Shown: positions 52,334-64,000 of the stretch, piece after piece
Numbering within the stretch: the stretch's first letter is position 1
How the letters are laid out: the number at the start of each line of letters is the position of its first letter
DNA from: Chrysoporthe austroafricana
Taxonomy: Eukaryota > Ascomycota > Sordariomycetes > Diaporthales > Cryphonectriaceae
Length of the DNA: 64,000 nt
Assembly: GCA_001051155.2 (NCBI GenBank)
Contig: JYIP02000003.1
Location: forward strand, 2,790,001 to 2,854,000
Reading direction: 5' to 3'
Made by a program: the position numbers and the translations under genes
Notes under the pieces: model-generated
What the model was told of the DNA's origin: nothing
Seen by the model: only the letters and a program-made list of their open reading frames with translations
The model's database searches: none

Positions 52334-55300
52334 CTACCTGATGCCCTGCCTCCACCTCTCGACACGATCCGTTTGTTGTCCGCCCACCATAGGCATGCCG
52401 CCGGCTTGCACGCCATATCCAGTAGGCATACCAGTATGGAAACCCACCCCGGCGCCGTATGCAGTCTGATTTGTGGCATACCCACCGGCCGCACCGATGC
52501 CTCCACCGAAAGCGCCGTAGCCTCCTTGGCCCAGCAGGCTCCCACTGATGAAGGGGCTGGCCTGCTGAAATTGCGGCTGCTGCATGAATCCTCCACTATA
52601 ACCGCTGCCGAAGGGTTTGGGGTTGGCAAATACGGGATTCAGACCATCAGGGCCGGCGTTCGCGTTGCCGTAGTTGCCAGCTGCGCCGATCAGATTCGTA
52701 CCGCTCACAGCCCGAACACCTTGACTGTACTGGCCCAGCTGTCCGATACTCATGCTGGTACGAAGCTGGTTGCGCCTCGTCAAATCCCCTGAACCGGCTA
52801 GGCCGCCCATATTGTCGTTGAACCTGCCATTCTTGTACCCACCGGGCTGCGTGACGCCGCCGCGGGGGTCAGTCAGGTTCGTGGGCATCTGGGAGCGGAA
52901 CACGCGCATCTTGGACTCTTGCTCGCGAGCAGCACGGGCAGCCTCCTCCTCCTTGCGTCGACGCTCAGCCTCACGAGGGTCTATCCTGCCTTGAGGGCCC
53001 TCAAGTGGGTTTGCGCTCAACACGCCGGCTAAGCTGAGACGACGGGACACAGATTCTTTCTGGTTGTCGCCTGACACAGCCCGGATACCCATTTCTTTCT
53101 CACGGGCCTCACGCTCGGCTTGTAGACGACGGCGACGCTGCCCGAGTGTCTCTTCCTCCTCAGCAGGCGGGGCTGCGTTCTTCTTGGCCTCCTCCTCCTT
53201 TTTCTTCTTTTCGGCTTCCTCGTCGACGCCCCACTCGCCGAGCAGCTCCTCGGAAAAGGCCCTGCTGACACGTCGGGCCTTCGGCAGAGGATTATCTTCG
53301 TCCTCTCCGCGCAGTCTCCTCAAGCGGTCGCCGAGAGTCTCTCCTTCAACCTCCTCTTCCACATCATTTTGACCGGTGGCACTGCCGGCAGGGCTCGCTG
53401 AATGCACCATACGCGAGGGGCTTATTGACCTATTGTTGTTGCCAGGCATGACCGACAGTCTGGTAGCATTGCCAGTGGGTTGAAGGTACATGCTGACGGG
53501 TACTGGCTTGCCCTGTAGCCTGTCCCGCCTCCGAGAAAGTGGTTCATTGTCGTCCATATCTCGTTTTTCCATCAGCCCTAAGGGCCGGCTCATTTCCTGT
53601 ATAGCAATTGCCATATCGCGATCGGTCGCGTCAGGACCAAGTTGCTTCTTGGCGGCTAACAAGCCTAGGGGTACATCTTCATCATCCTCATCGTCGCTCT
53701 CCGCCTCGGAGTTGTCCGCGGCCCAGGCCAGATTGACCTTCTTCTTCTGCCGCTGCCTTGCCTCCAACTGCGCTACTGCGTCGAGCTCGAGGAGTGTGCT
53801 ATGAAGTCCGCTGCCCTGATGCAGAGGGTTTCGGGTACGATTCTTATGCTGCTGTTTGCGCATCTGGAGCTCGGCCAGCAGCGTCGTGGGAGGACCTGAA
53901 TATAATTGCCTCCCACCTTCGGAGCCCGATTCGGAGCCCCTCTCGTGGTCATCAGGCGCAAGAGCCGAGTGCTCATCCACGTCTGACAGAGAGTCATCGT
54001 CGTGGGCGGAGGCCGACAGTCTCGAGCGAGCGTCTTCGTCTTGAACATTGAGCAGGTTAACGCTACTCCTAGACTTGCTGCGGCCGGGCAGTAGGGACCA
54101 GACTGATTTTCGCTTCTCGTTATTTGGCACGGCGAGTGTGGTCGAAGCGCTCTTCGACAATCTGTGGCCCTTCGCATCGCCAGCGGCCTCGGCTTGCATG
54201 AGTTGGCTCTTGGGCCTGCTCTTCCTCTTCTCAAGGCCATACACTTCTGAGCCGAGATGGCCTGCAAAAGCGTGATCTGTGAAAGCATTGACGGGTGCTG
54301 AGGCAGCCGCGTCCAGGATGCTATCTAATGTATCCATCGCAGAACCATTCTTCACCTCGAGCTTGGGGGTCTCGGCTGGCAGGTCAAAGAAGACGCTGGC
54401 GCGCAGTTGAGGCGGCAAGTCCGAGAGATTCATCCGAGACTGGCGCGCAGCGGAACCTCCAAGCTTGGCTGGACGGCGCAGATGCAGCTCTGACGATTCT
54501 AAAGGCGAGTTCTCATGTGACACTTTCCCTGGGCCCTCGAGGGCAGCCAGCGCATGCTCAGGACCGAGATCGCGAGAGCTGGAGTGCGCTGAGCTCGGTG
54601 TCACATCGTCGCCCGGCAGGTTCATCGAGCTCGGTGTCAGGTCGACTCCCAGCAGGTCAGTCGGAGCCTCATTCTCAAGTGGATCAGGCAACCATAACCT
54701 GCTTTCTCGCGCAGTCTTCGGCATCTGGCTCAACACCTGGCTTCTGCGCGCGGCCCTCGCTGCTTGCGCAGCTTTCAGACCCTTGCCCAACTTCGGCGGC
54801 AGATTTAACATGGCTGGGACGCGAGCAGGATAGTAAAGCATCTGCTGGTTTGTCTCGGGATCGAAGTAAGACTGTGGTCGAGCGGCCGGGGCTCGCCTTT
54901 GTTGCGTTGGTCCTGGCTGCGGCTGGGGATACTCGTCCTCTTCTTGTCGAACAGGGAACTGCTCGGCCACTGAGTCTGGGTCGCAGTGCATGCCATCGAA
55001 ATCGGCAAACACATTATCTTCGTCGACTGTGTCAGGAGTTCCGTATGCGCCGTGCTGCTGCTCAACTGGAGGCTCATACTCATGCTGGATGCGGGCTGGC
55101 GGCGGGTTGGCGGGATTGCGAAGCTGCACGTTGATGTCCTCGTGGTTATCCCAGTACGAACTAGTAGAATGATCCAACATAGGTGTCTCGTCTCGGTCGT
55201 CACCAGGGTGTTCTGTCGGTCCCTCAGCAACATGAATATCCGTGGCGTCAGGTTCGACGTGTTGGCGAGCTCTTGCAAGTATTGTCTGCTCATCGTCCCC

Positions 55301-56462
55301 CAGGTCCTCCAGCCTAGGGACTGTCCGGTCGGCCTCGTCCATGGCATCTAGTGTCAAAGTAGCCGGGGGCTCCATCTCAGCAATCTCAGCGAGGGAGAGC
55401 GGACCAGAGCGATTGCTCTGGACGCTGTGGGTACTGTGTACGCTGTGCACGCTGCGCACGCTGCGCACACTTCGGGTAGAACCCTTTCCAGGACCATCTC
55501 TTGACATGAATGAGCCAGAAGACAGATTGGGAAACGCTTCTCCGTCAATGGTCTCGGGTTTGCTCCTAGTGCTATTCGCCCTCGACAGAGGCCCGCTGCT
55601 CTTGCTCCCGCTCCTCAAACATCCTGTCAAAGACTGTGTCGGACTCATGATGTATCCTCCCGGTGAGTAGCCGCCCGTTCTTGCTGCGTTGTTTAGGCCG
55701 ACAATCGAGCTTTGTGATAGGGCCTGGGCGCCGTCGGTACTGTGGTCTCCACCACTCCGAATGCTTGCCGCGAGGATGGATGAGCGGCGACTGTCGCTGC
55801 GCTTTAATTCGTTGTGGGCGTCTCTGATCGCATCCTCTATGCTGCTAGTCGTGGAGAAGCGCTCAGCCGTAGCCTCGAGGACAGCGATGTTGCTAGTGTA
55901 GGAACCGGACCGCGCGTTGATGTCAGGGGCAGGATGGCGGAGGACAGAGTTGGTGGTCGCTGTGCGGATGATGGCGGGCGATAGTGGTGGCTCGACGGGC
56001 GAGGTCGGGGTGACGGGTGATCGTGACGACGGCCGTGATGAGAGAGTTTGTGGTACGGGACGTAGCACCAAGGGCCGTACAATGCCCGTGTCAGGGGTCG
56101 ACGCGGTGGAGGCACGACTAGAATGGGTGCTGGTCAAGATCGAGCTTGAGGGCAGGAGGGGAGCGGTCTCCGTGTCGGCGGGCTGGGGCGAGGCGATGGG
56201 TTGGTCTTCAGGAATGAGTTCCAGCTCGTGTCTTGAGCTGGCGAGAAGGTCTTGTTCGGGATGGAGTCGTTGTTGTAGGGGCTCAAGTGGGGAGGCGAGA
56301 GAGGCTGCCATGGGCCGGAGATCGTTCTGACCCTTGTCTATAGCGAGAGATGCATTCTCGCTTGGCAGTCCCGGTTCCCTCGCAGGAAACGCATGGGCGG
56401 CACTCCTAGGGTCATTTTCACCCCCGGTTCGTGTCGACGCCTGAGCCTGTGCCTGAGCCTGT

Positions 56463-56496
<34 letters not shown>

Positions 56497-56719
56497 GAGC
56501 CTGCACCTCTGCCTCTATCTTTTCTTGTGTTCCTTGTGTTTCCGTCTCTTCCTGCGCCTGCACGGATCGGGCAGGTTGGGACTGGGCCTGGGGATAGCGC
56601 TGGGTCCGGTCCGGGAGTTGGGGGTTTGTCTGTGCAGCAGCCGGAGCACCAGCAGAGTCTAACCCGGCCTCCTGCAGGGCATCTGTCGTGTCATCTCGAG
56701 ACGTCGCGGTGGCCTCCAT
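52334..56719 (-). CDS. Large, mostly disordered conserved fungal protein, function unknown
   Basis: This is a single exon of 1461 residues from ATG 56719 (MEATATSRDD); the open frame extends further upstream without an ATG. The N-terminal 600 residues are low in complexity. They include an Ala/Gln/Arg repeat coded by 12-bp units (about residues 75-95) and a Ser-Val-His/Arg repeat near residues 420-435. More conserved-looking blocks are YPARVPAMLNLPPKLGKGLK, ARESRLWLPDPLENEAPTDL and KSVWSLLPGRSKSRSS. Others are LLAELQMRKQQHKNRTRNPL and a charged coiled coil (EKKKKEEEAKKNAAPPAEEE) near residue 1200. The C-terminal 180 residues are Gly/Asn/Gln-rich, prion-like in composition. There is no membrane segment or enzymatic motif. 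I recognise the block pattern as a conserved Pezizomycotina protein but cannot name a role. Confidence 0.8.
55424..55478. repeat. 9-bp tandem repeat coding Ser-Val-Arg/His units
   Basis: Imperfect 9-bp units resembling GTGCGCAGC on the coding strand give SVRSVRSVHSVHSTHSVQS in the disordered protein. Confidence 0.7.
56435..56505. repeat. 12-bp tandem repeat inside the disordered protein gene
   Basis: About five to six imperfect copies of the unit GAGCCTGTGCCC run through this stretch. On the coding strand they give alternating Ala-Gln and Ala-Arg dipeptides. Copy number is likely variable between strains. Confidence 0.8.
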
Positions 56720-59700
56720 GATCCAGCCGCCGGTGCCTCGGGCGAGACAGCTGCGTTCCGTGGGCCGATGGGAGACGAGCGAGCGATCAATGCGCCGAAG
56801 ACATGTGGAGAGCAAGTCGGCGCCAGGTCAGCAGGGAGGAGAAGGGACGAAGTGCTTGAGCCAAGAGGGCCTCTGGAAACGGTGAGATGCGAGACCAGCT
56901 CACCCTGCGGCAGGAAGTGGGCAGCGTGAGCGTGAGCGAGGGGGCCGGGGCCGGCTACTGTGGTGGCAGACGACTGGAATGGTACCGAGTATCAGGGAGG
57001 GCGGGCGCGCGACAGCGTGGATGGGGCGTGAGCACAGATGTGGCGGACGGGTATGGCATGGCACTGCTGGGTGACAAGCACTTTAGGGCTGATGGCTGCC
57101 AAGTGCCGTGACGAGGCTTCGGATACGATACGGCCTGCGCGGCGCCCCTTGGGAACCCGGGGGTCGTCGACTGCCGGACGGACGGTGGTGAGGAGACGGG
57201 GCCCGGCGGGAGGTAGGAGAGCTAAGAGAGGAATGCGAAGCTCCTGGCAACAGGTGTCGATGTCTCGAGCGAGACGGGACGCGGACTGGAGGAGAGAAAG
57301 CTGGGCCTTACTAAGACGATCGCGGCGGTTGGCCTGTTCTTGCTTTCTTGGAATCGACACTGAATAACCAGGACCGGGGCATGAGAGGACGGACGGCCTG
57401 GCCTGCAGGGGCACCGTAGTACCGTACAACCATACATAGTACTAGACTCAGTAGTACCATAGCAAGCAAGTACTGGGCCAGGCCTGCCAGGTATGTGCCA
57501 TGTAGCAGGCCCAACGATAAGCGTCGCCCTATTTTAGTAGCAGCCGCACGGCACCCCGGTTCCCCAGAGGTGCATGTACCTACGCGGTACATCGCATGCT
57601 TGGTGGGAGCCATCGAGGACAACTCCCCACCTGCCAGCCTTTCCGAGATCCGTCTGCTCCTGCACCCCTCGTCACCTCGTGTCGCGTGCTTCCGATTATA
57701 CCATAGTATCGTGGAAACATCCCGAGATGAGCTCTTCTCTTATCGCTGCGCGCCTGGCAGCGCTTCGCTATACCGACGTTATCGTCTATACCCTCATTTC
57801 CTTCGTCCCTCGAAGTGGATTGACCGATCTAGCGGTATCTCGAGTTGCACTTCCCTGATTGGATACCAAGGACCAGATCGATTGCTACTGCGCACGGAGT
57901 CAATTCCTGGAGGCCTACTGTACGAGCGCCAAGAGTTCGCGTGCCTCTAATACTGGGCAATCTTGGTGTGCCTGAGAAGCCTGCCCTCTGCGCTGCATTC
58001 CCGTTATCTCTCACCCGTCGCTGCGCGGTGGGCATCTCCTCGAACTCTGTTTTCACACCATGGGCGAGGTCTCTCCACTTTGGACGAGCCGCGAGCTTAG
58101 CCCCCGGCTGATTCGTGGCCCATTCGTGGCCCATCGGCGGGCGGCCCTCAGTTGACACGCTCGTGTTAACGTGGCACCTGGGCTCATCTTGCTGGCCCTC
58201 AGCCGTTCTTGTCACCGGGTTGTACGGGTCTTGCGCGCGTGCGGCTTCCTGCATGCCGCTCGACGCTCGCGAAATGAGCTCCGCGTGGGCGCGCAGGCCA
58301 GAGGGTGGCCAGCTTTGTCCCCGGCAAGATCCGGCGCGTAACGCACGAGAGGGCTGGCCGCACGGCAAGGTGCCAGGAAGGTCCCGAGACGAGCCTCCTG
58401 TTACACGGCGTGGTTTCGACGAGATGAATGCAGCCCACTTTCATTTCCTCTGAGCCGCATGTCTGGGATTTAATGAGCCCGCCAGAGCACGCAAGCCTTG
58501 TCACACCGTGATGGCTTCATTCGCATCCTCTCCCCAGCGGCACACTCGGCTGCGATGGCAAGGTCCCGCGCGCGCCGATAGACGAACGGCGCAGATGCAG
58601 CGCAGGCCGTCAGCCCTGGTCAATCGCTTGAAGGGACGAGTGTGAAAATCTCTCGCTGAGGACCACCGCCCTCGTGTCGTGCGGTTCACCTTGCGAAGCG
58701 GAGCTGGCTGGCATGCGTGCTCAAAGACCTATCGTCCAGTGACATTCGAGCTCTTGAGCATCAGTGATGCACGGGGCGCCGCAAAAGCAAAATGAGCCGA
58801 ACGCATACGTAGGCATAGCTGCGGTCCGGTTAAGCAGGCTCGCAAGATTCTGCATACATCAGGCGAGGATGAGGAATTTCTGCCAGCCCTATTCAAGTTG
58901 GGACCTGTAAGGATGGGTCTCGAATGAATCGCGGGTCATGCGAGTGTATCACCGCAAGATAAGCTGCACGTCAGAGGAGCATCTCGGGTCTCAGGACGTC
59001 GTGCCACGCAAGACGGTCTTCGGAGGACGTGCGTCCGTAGAATTCGAAAGACACTCTTCGGAGCAAGTGCCGTGGCAGGTCTCGGGTCCACCTCCGGATC
59101 ACCGCACGCTGTGTTCGCAGCCAAGAACCGCTGCACGCAGGCGCTCATTCCTGTGGACGTCCTGGACACGTCCTGGGCTACACAACCGACGATGTGGCCC
59201 CTTGGCTGTGTTTGTTGACCAACCATACATACTGCTGCCTCGGGTTATCGCAGGCTGCCCAGAGTACGGTCTACCACGTGGTCACAACAATAGTGCATAG
59301 CAAGAGTCGAGGTAGATCGGTGCCGGCCCAAGATCTCCAGGGTGGGTCTGTCGCCCGGACACCGGAGCTCCTCTCGGGCTCTCATCCGGAAGATCGACAA
59401 GATCCACCACTCCTCATTTCACCACCAGCAAAGCCTGGGCACCATTGTACAATGCAGAGTAGACACCCAAGGAGCTGGTGGCGGCGGAGATGCCCTTGAC
59501 AGCGTCCGCAGCCACTACGAGGGCGTCAACAGCTGGGGTGGCAGGCTCTGGGGCAGCGGTCACGGTTGCCTGCTCTGTGCCTACCTCTCGAATCTGAAGG
59601 ATTCCAGGTGGGTGGGTCCCTGGTGGCACTTGACCTCGCCTGCAGACGGTTGGGAGGAGTGCGTCTGCTGTCTTTATATAGGTGCCCAACGGGGGAACAT

Positions 59701-62077
59701 CGACACCTGTAAGGAGATGCCGCCTAGGCCGGGAAGTGAGGAGGAGCAATTGGGAGCACTGACTCCGTCTGGTCCACTGGAGAATTTGGCCTCGGTCTAT
59801 TAGCCAGAGGAGTCCGGGGGAGGGAGCGTTGATTGAAGTGCTTCGATCCTTTGGGATCTCGTCCAAGGGACAGGATCGGTATCAAGACTTGCAGTGCCCT
59901 GTACGATAACGCATGGCTGTGGGCGCCCACAGGTGTGTCAATGCGCCCGCCTGGAGCGACCGAGTGAGGGTACATAAAATAATGGACACCCACCGGTGCT
60001 TCCCCAGCTTCCGACTCCGCTCTCGCATTGAGGCACGCCGTGATAGGCACACTTTTTGTTCGCCGATGTGAGCCAGGTTCGTACTGTACCGCCTGCAGGA
60101 GTGGCGGCCCCCACCTGTTGCTTGCGTGTAGCATGCAGAGCGGATGTTCCCGGGCGCGCCATGGTTAGAGGCCCCGCGGGCGTCTGGGTGAGACCGCCTA
60201 GACCAACAGCAGCGCTGGCTCGTGATGGCACAAATGCATGTGATGCCTCACCCGAAGTGGCGTGTCGTGAAAATCCTGTCTTCCTCACGAGGAGGCGACA
60301 TCGACCACCTGTCGCCGAGCCCAAAGCGGGGGCCCACCGCCTGGGTATCTGGGAGGGCGCCCCGCGTGGGTCCTTGTCAGCGTTCCAGACTTCGATTTGA
60401 CATTTGATCTCGGAAGACTGCGACGCCCAGGCTGGGGGGATGGGCCGGCGCGGTGCGTAGTAAGCACCTGGGAGGGTGAGCACAGTGCAACGAGTGGCAG
60501 CTGGACGAGAACCTCGGAACGATCCCGTGACAGGACTTCGAGATGCTGTCCGCCTTCTTGCAGCCGTTCGGTTCCGTTGATATTGCGATCGCGGGACGCA
60601 ATTTGGATTTTCGCTCGTATCTTCTATCCTCCTCATCAGCCTCTCGGCACTAGGAGATTCCACGACTCGATGTAGCGCCGCTGGGTGTTCGTATTGCGTC
60701 TTATTTTAGCAGTGCCGACGCTGGAGCGGGTCCGTTCGGCAGGGCGCTATGAGGTTCGTTCTAGAGGAGCCCCTTTATACAAAGTCTTTCAGGAAATCGC
60801 GCTGGCGTGGGCTGTGGCTTGCCGATGCCTCTGCACAGGGCCGCAATTGTGATCGATCTTCCGCCCGCGGGCTGTCTATGCTGGGATTTCCCCTGGTACC
60901 GTAGCAGTACGCCGCCGTGAGTCCATCGTGCGCGGCTCGCGCGCTTCGTGGGACGGGCTCGCGCAGCTGGGCCTCGCGGGGGCATGTCGTGGGCAGGCAA
61001 AAGAGCTGAGCTGCCCGTGCACGACGAGCCTCTCGAGGATACACGCCTGTCTCCTCATCACGTCGCACAGCATCTGCACCCTCGAGGGCCACGCATGTCC
61101 CATTGGCTGGCAGCATGTTGAAATCACATGAAATCGTTGAGATGGCGCTAGAAGATAATTAGCGGCCGTCCTATCTTGCAGCCCCAGCGAATCTGCGCTG
61201 TACTGAGTAGCAGCGATTTGCGGGAGTAGCACCAGGATAAATTTCTCAGGGGAGGCGGCTCCGTCCAATGTTTTAGGCAGGTCGAGATAGACTCGTGCTG
61301 CGGTCTTCTGTGTTCTCGAGCGTAATCAGCCAGCCAGCCACCAGTGGCCCGGCGCTGCGGGCAGATCTGTTTGCCATCACACAGTCTCTCCGCCCAGCCC
61401 GCACGGCCAGCGCGCTCGACTCGACTCGCCTGCTGCGGACACAACCCCACCACACCAGCTGCTGGGTACTGCAGCTGGGCACTGGGCTTCGCCCGCTTTC
61501 CCCCCATCATCGAGAGGGGCCTAGGCGGAGGCTAGAACTGAACCTCTCCAACCCGTCAGTTACATCGTGGTCACCTCTTCCGGCTTCATACCTTCTGTGA
61601 CCGCCCTTTTACTCCCCAGGCTCCACCGCACTACTCCGTCCCTCAGACTCACGATCATTTGTTCGGCCTCGGCCTTGGCCTCGTCTCTCCTGGATTGCCC
61701 CTGAGAGGTGCTTTGCTTTGGGCGCACAGGACCAGGAAGCCGGCACGCCATCCTGGACCGGAGTCACAAGACCGGCCACGGACTCCAGCGCATTGCATAA
61801 ACACTCCTACACACGATCGTCAGCGTCGGCCACGTCTTGCATCGCTCTGGCTCTCTGTCAGAGATATTTTTGGTGACTGCCTCGCCCGACGAGAGTCGGA
61901 TCGACCGGATTACCGACCTGCTACCACCGCATTCCTTTGACTGCTCGTCTCGTGGCGCACGGCTTTCTCGACTCACACCGACCCTCAATTGCTCCATTTC
62001 CTGCCTAGGTACTCCTGCACCTGGGACCTGCCGGAACCGCCGACTTACCAGCCTTCCCCCCTCCCACCGCAGACAGC
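56720..62077. other. Gene-poor divergent intergenic region, 5.4 kb
   Basis: This lies between two divergent start codons. No complete gene was recognised on either strand. The first kilobase is the promoter side of the disordered protein gene. The last 500 bp (pyrimidine-rich, 61600-62077) form the promoter and leader of the LisH-motif gene. A minus-strand coding-like fragment with a TATA box upstream sits at 59414-59680. Splice-like signals near 61570-62070 could mark a leader intron. Confidence 0.45.
59414..59600 (-). other. Coding-like fragment without a start codon
   Basis: The minus frame ending at TGA 59416-59414 reads ATVTAAPEPATPAVDALVVA, then ADAVKGISAATSSLGVYSAL, then YNGAQALLVVK, with codons typical of well-expressed fungal genes (GCC, ATC, TCC, GTC). 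TATATAAA lies upstream on the same strand (59680-59673). However, no ATG occurs between the TATA box and the stop in this frame. It may be a decayed small secreted-protein gene or chance. Confidence 0.2.
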
Positions 62078-63970
62078 ATGACACAGCCAACACAGGCGCG
62101 GAGGCGCTTCGCTCCCGTGCCCATCGAGACCACCTTCAAGGAGCACCGCAGAGGAGGCCCGGCGGCCGAGCCGACTCCTGAGCCCTCCCCGACCGAAGAA
62201 TCCCCCCCTCCGCCTCCCTCGCCTCCCAAGGTCGCCCACCACGAGACCCAGACCGTCACGCGAGAGAAGCGCCGGTTCGCGCCGCAGCTCCTCGAGTCCA
62301 CGAGAAGATCGCGGAGAGCCGGGGACACTGTCCCTGCGACGAGGCCGGCCGATAAGACCGACATTACACCCTACTCTAAACACATCTACTCTCTGTCGTC
62401 CAAGAAGAAGCAGCACCACAACAGGTGGCCCGGCCACGCCAGGCGGGAGTCCTGCGACGAGGAGACCGCCCAGCATGTCTTCGACCTTAACAAGCTGGAA
62501 GCGCAGAAGCGCATGGAGGAGTTGGCCATGTCGGCGTTTCCCAACAGCACAGTGAGACTTGGCGGCGCAGAACATTTCTTCCTGCGGGAAGGGTCCGACG
62601 ATGATGACAGCCCGAGGGGCAGGGCCAAGACGCGCGCTGGGAACAAGGACGAGCGGAGGGACTCGTCCGAGGATAACGTCAACTGGATGGTCAAGGAGAT
62701 GCAGAAGCACGCGGATCAGCTCGCTGCAGACAGGGGTGAGGTTGACTCCTGGGATTCCGGATCTGTCAAGAGTGAAGGCCCACCCGACAACACCTTTGCC
62801 TTTACCAACAGAGCTCGCCATACCATCCGGGGGTCCATAGGGCCTCTAAGCCCCATTGGCGAAGATTCGAAGGCGGTGGAAAAGTCGCATGAGACTTCCT
62901 ACTTTGGCAATGCAGCATCATACGATGCTAAGGCCTCTGCCCAGCCAATCAGCGGGCGTCCGGGCACTTTTGGTGAGAGCGCCGACGTTGATATGCCTGA
63001 CGCACCATCTCGCCCTTCAGCGCCGCCGTCCCAGACACCGCAAGAGACAAGCTTTGCGCGCCCACGCGGGGCCTTCGGTCGTTTCTATGGCTACCAAAAT
63101 CAAGCCGGTGCGCAGGACAAGGTTGCCGAAAAAGCGCTGTTCCGCTTGAGGACCCAGAAAAGCCCGCCCATGGCCGGAAAGGATCTCACGTTCCGCATGT
63201 GTCCGTCGCCGAAGCAGACCAAGCTCGAGTCGGACCAGAAGTGGGACGTCGCTGCCGGCGCCAATGTCGAGCAGAACCGGGATACTACTGGGCAGAATGG
63301 GCTGTGGAGGGGGTACTGCTTCACCAACAATAAGGGCGATGACGCACTGGTTCCCTCTGCCCGCCCGGCACCCATGATCATGACGCCGGTGTCACCCGCC
63401 ACGCCTTTTGAACACAGCGATCCCTATGCCACCACCGATGGAACATTGGCCCCCTTTCCGATTTCTGCTGAACCCACGCCTGTGGCATCTGCCCAGTCTC
63501 CGGGGCTCTTTTCCGTCTCCGAGCACCGCTCTCGCGGTGGTGAGCCCAAGGGCCTTCACATGCTGATGGGTCTGGAGCAGCGACTGCAGCAGGAGAAGGC
63601 CGCCGCGGATTTCAAGGAGCGGATCGCAGCCGAGTTCAATGACCAGTTTGTGACGCAGGTCTATAATTACCTCAGCCTAGGGTATCCGGCCACGGCGCGG
63701 GCCTTTGATGAGGAGCTGTCGAAAATCAGCCGGATACCCACCGAGGAGTTGCAGACCGAGGACGATCTTGTTATGGACGGCATAGGCAGCCGAGCCAAGG
63801 GACATCTCAAGATTAGTATGGACTTGGACATGAGCGAGGACAAACGCTGCCCACGGTGGAAGGCGCTGAAGCAGTACATCTTCGAGTGGGCTCGACAACA
63901 TCCTGACCTCGATAGCATCACCCCTCTTGCATGGGGCGTGTCCGAGAGGAGAGGCAGCTGGGGCATATGA
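62078..63970 (+). CDS. LisH-motif-containing conserved fungal protein
   Basis: This is a single exon of 630 residues. The first 480 residues are mostly polar and disordered, with Pro-rich (EESPPPPPSPPK) and acidic stretches. Two related basic motifs, ARRRFAPVPIETT and EKRRFAPQLLEST, near residues 7 and 63, look like a repeated short linear motif. A helical segment (GLEQRLQQEKAAADFKERI) precedes NDQFVTQVYNYLSLGYPATA followed by RAFDEELSKI, which fits the LisH pattern (a helical dimerisation motif found in WD40- and CTLH-type regulators). It ends with PRWKALKQYIFEWARQHPDL and SITPLAWGVSERRGSWGI. I recognise the family as conserved in filamentous fungi; molecular function is not known to me. The gene closes 30 bp before the right edge. 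Confidence 0.8.
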   Translation: MTQPTQARRRFAPVPIETTFKEHRRGGPAAEPTPEPSPTEESPPPPPSPPKVAHHETQTVTREKRRFAPQLLESTRRSRRAGDTVPATRPADKTDITPYSKHIYSLSSKKKQHHNRWPGHARRESCDEETAQHVFDLNKLEAQKRMEELAMSAFPNSTVRLGGAEHFFLREGSDDDDSPRGRAKTRAGNKDERRDSSEDNVNWMVKEMQKHADQLAADRGEVDSWDSGSVKSEGPPDNTFAFTNRARHTIRGSIGPLSPIGEDSKAVEKSHETSYFGNAASYDAKASAQPISGRPGTFGESADVDMPDAPSRPSAPPSQTPQETSFARPRGAFGRFYGYQNQAGAQDKVAEKALFRLRTQKSPPMAGKDLTFRMCPSPKQTKLESDQKWDVAAGANVEQNRDTTGQNGLWRGYCFTNNKGDDALVPSARPAPMIMTPVSPATPFEHSDPYATTDGTLAPFPISAEPTPVASAQSPGLFSVSEHRSRGGEPKGLHMLMGLEQRLQQEKAAADFKERIAAEFNDQFVTQVYNYLSLGYPATARAFDEELSKISRIPTEELQTEDDLVMDGIGSRAKGHLKISMDLDMSEDKRCPRWKALKQYIFEWARQHPDLDSITPLAWGVSERRGSWGI

Positions 63971-64000
63971 GCCTCGAGACTGTCACAACCACCACCGTCC

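Overview
The window is nuclear DNA of a filamentous ascomycete (Pezizomycotina, probably Sordariomycetes). The evidence is GC-rich coding sequence, short introns of about 47-175 bp with GTRNGT-like donors and CTAAC/CTGAC-type branch sites, a fused tryptophan synthase, Prm1, a fungal bZIP factor and a pisatin-demethylase-like P450. No tRNA, rRNA, CRISPR array or intact transposon was recognised. One undetermined base lies at 24083.

Layout. 1-9.2 kb: an SDE3/MOV10-like RNA helicase running off the left edge, divergent from an A/G mismatch adenine glycosylase (MutY family); a type II membrane glycosyltransferase-like protein; and a spliced gene joining two transposase-like helix-turn-helix units to fungal C2H2 zinc fingers. 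9.9-16.1 kb: a DOCK-family Rho GTPase exchange factor. 18.0-22.7 kb: a GH79 glycosidase, whose likely GPI-anchor signal lies beyond an in-frame stop, and a bZIP factor. 22.7-27.6 kb: gene-poor, with a poly-A-rich, badly resolved assembly junction. 27.6-35.1 kb: a zinc alcohol dehydrogenase, a beta-lactamase-fold hydrolase, relic coding sequence and a coiled-coil protein. 35.4-52 kb: a dense block with mitochondrial ribosomal protein bL28m, tryptophan synthase, Prm1, a membrane-anchored aspartic protease, mitochondrial aspartate aminotransferase, a cytochrome P450 and a HAL2-like phosphatase. 52.3-64 kb: a large disordered protein, a 5.4 kb gene-poor stretch and a LisH-motif protein.

Most genes are housekeeping or conserved fungal genes with no obvious shared pathway, so this looks like an ordinary chromosomal arm segment and not a cluster or island. 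The strongest unusual signals are an apparent 3-nt microexon beside a 10-nt exon in the aminotransferase gene; an in-frame TAG separating the GH79 enzyme from a GPI-type hydrophobic tail; the transposase-HTH/C2H2 chimera; a perfect 16-bp inverted repeat between the P450 and the phosphatase; and a coding-like stretch at 32.7-33.0 kb broken by a frameshift and a stop.

Exon coordinates were worked out by hand from frame continuity, splice consensus and remembered family conservation. They are predictions. No similarity search or computation was run.
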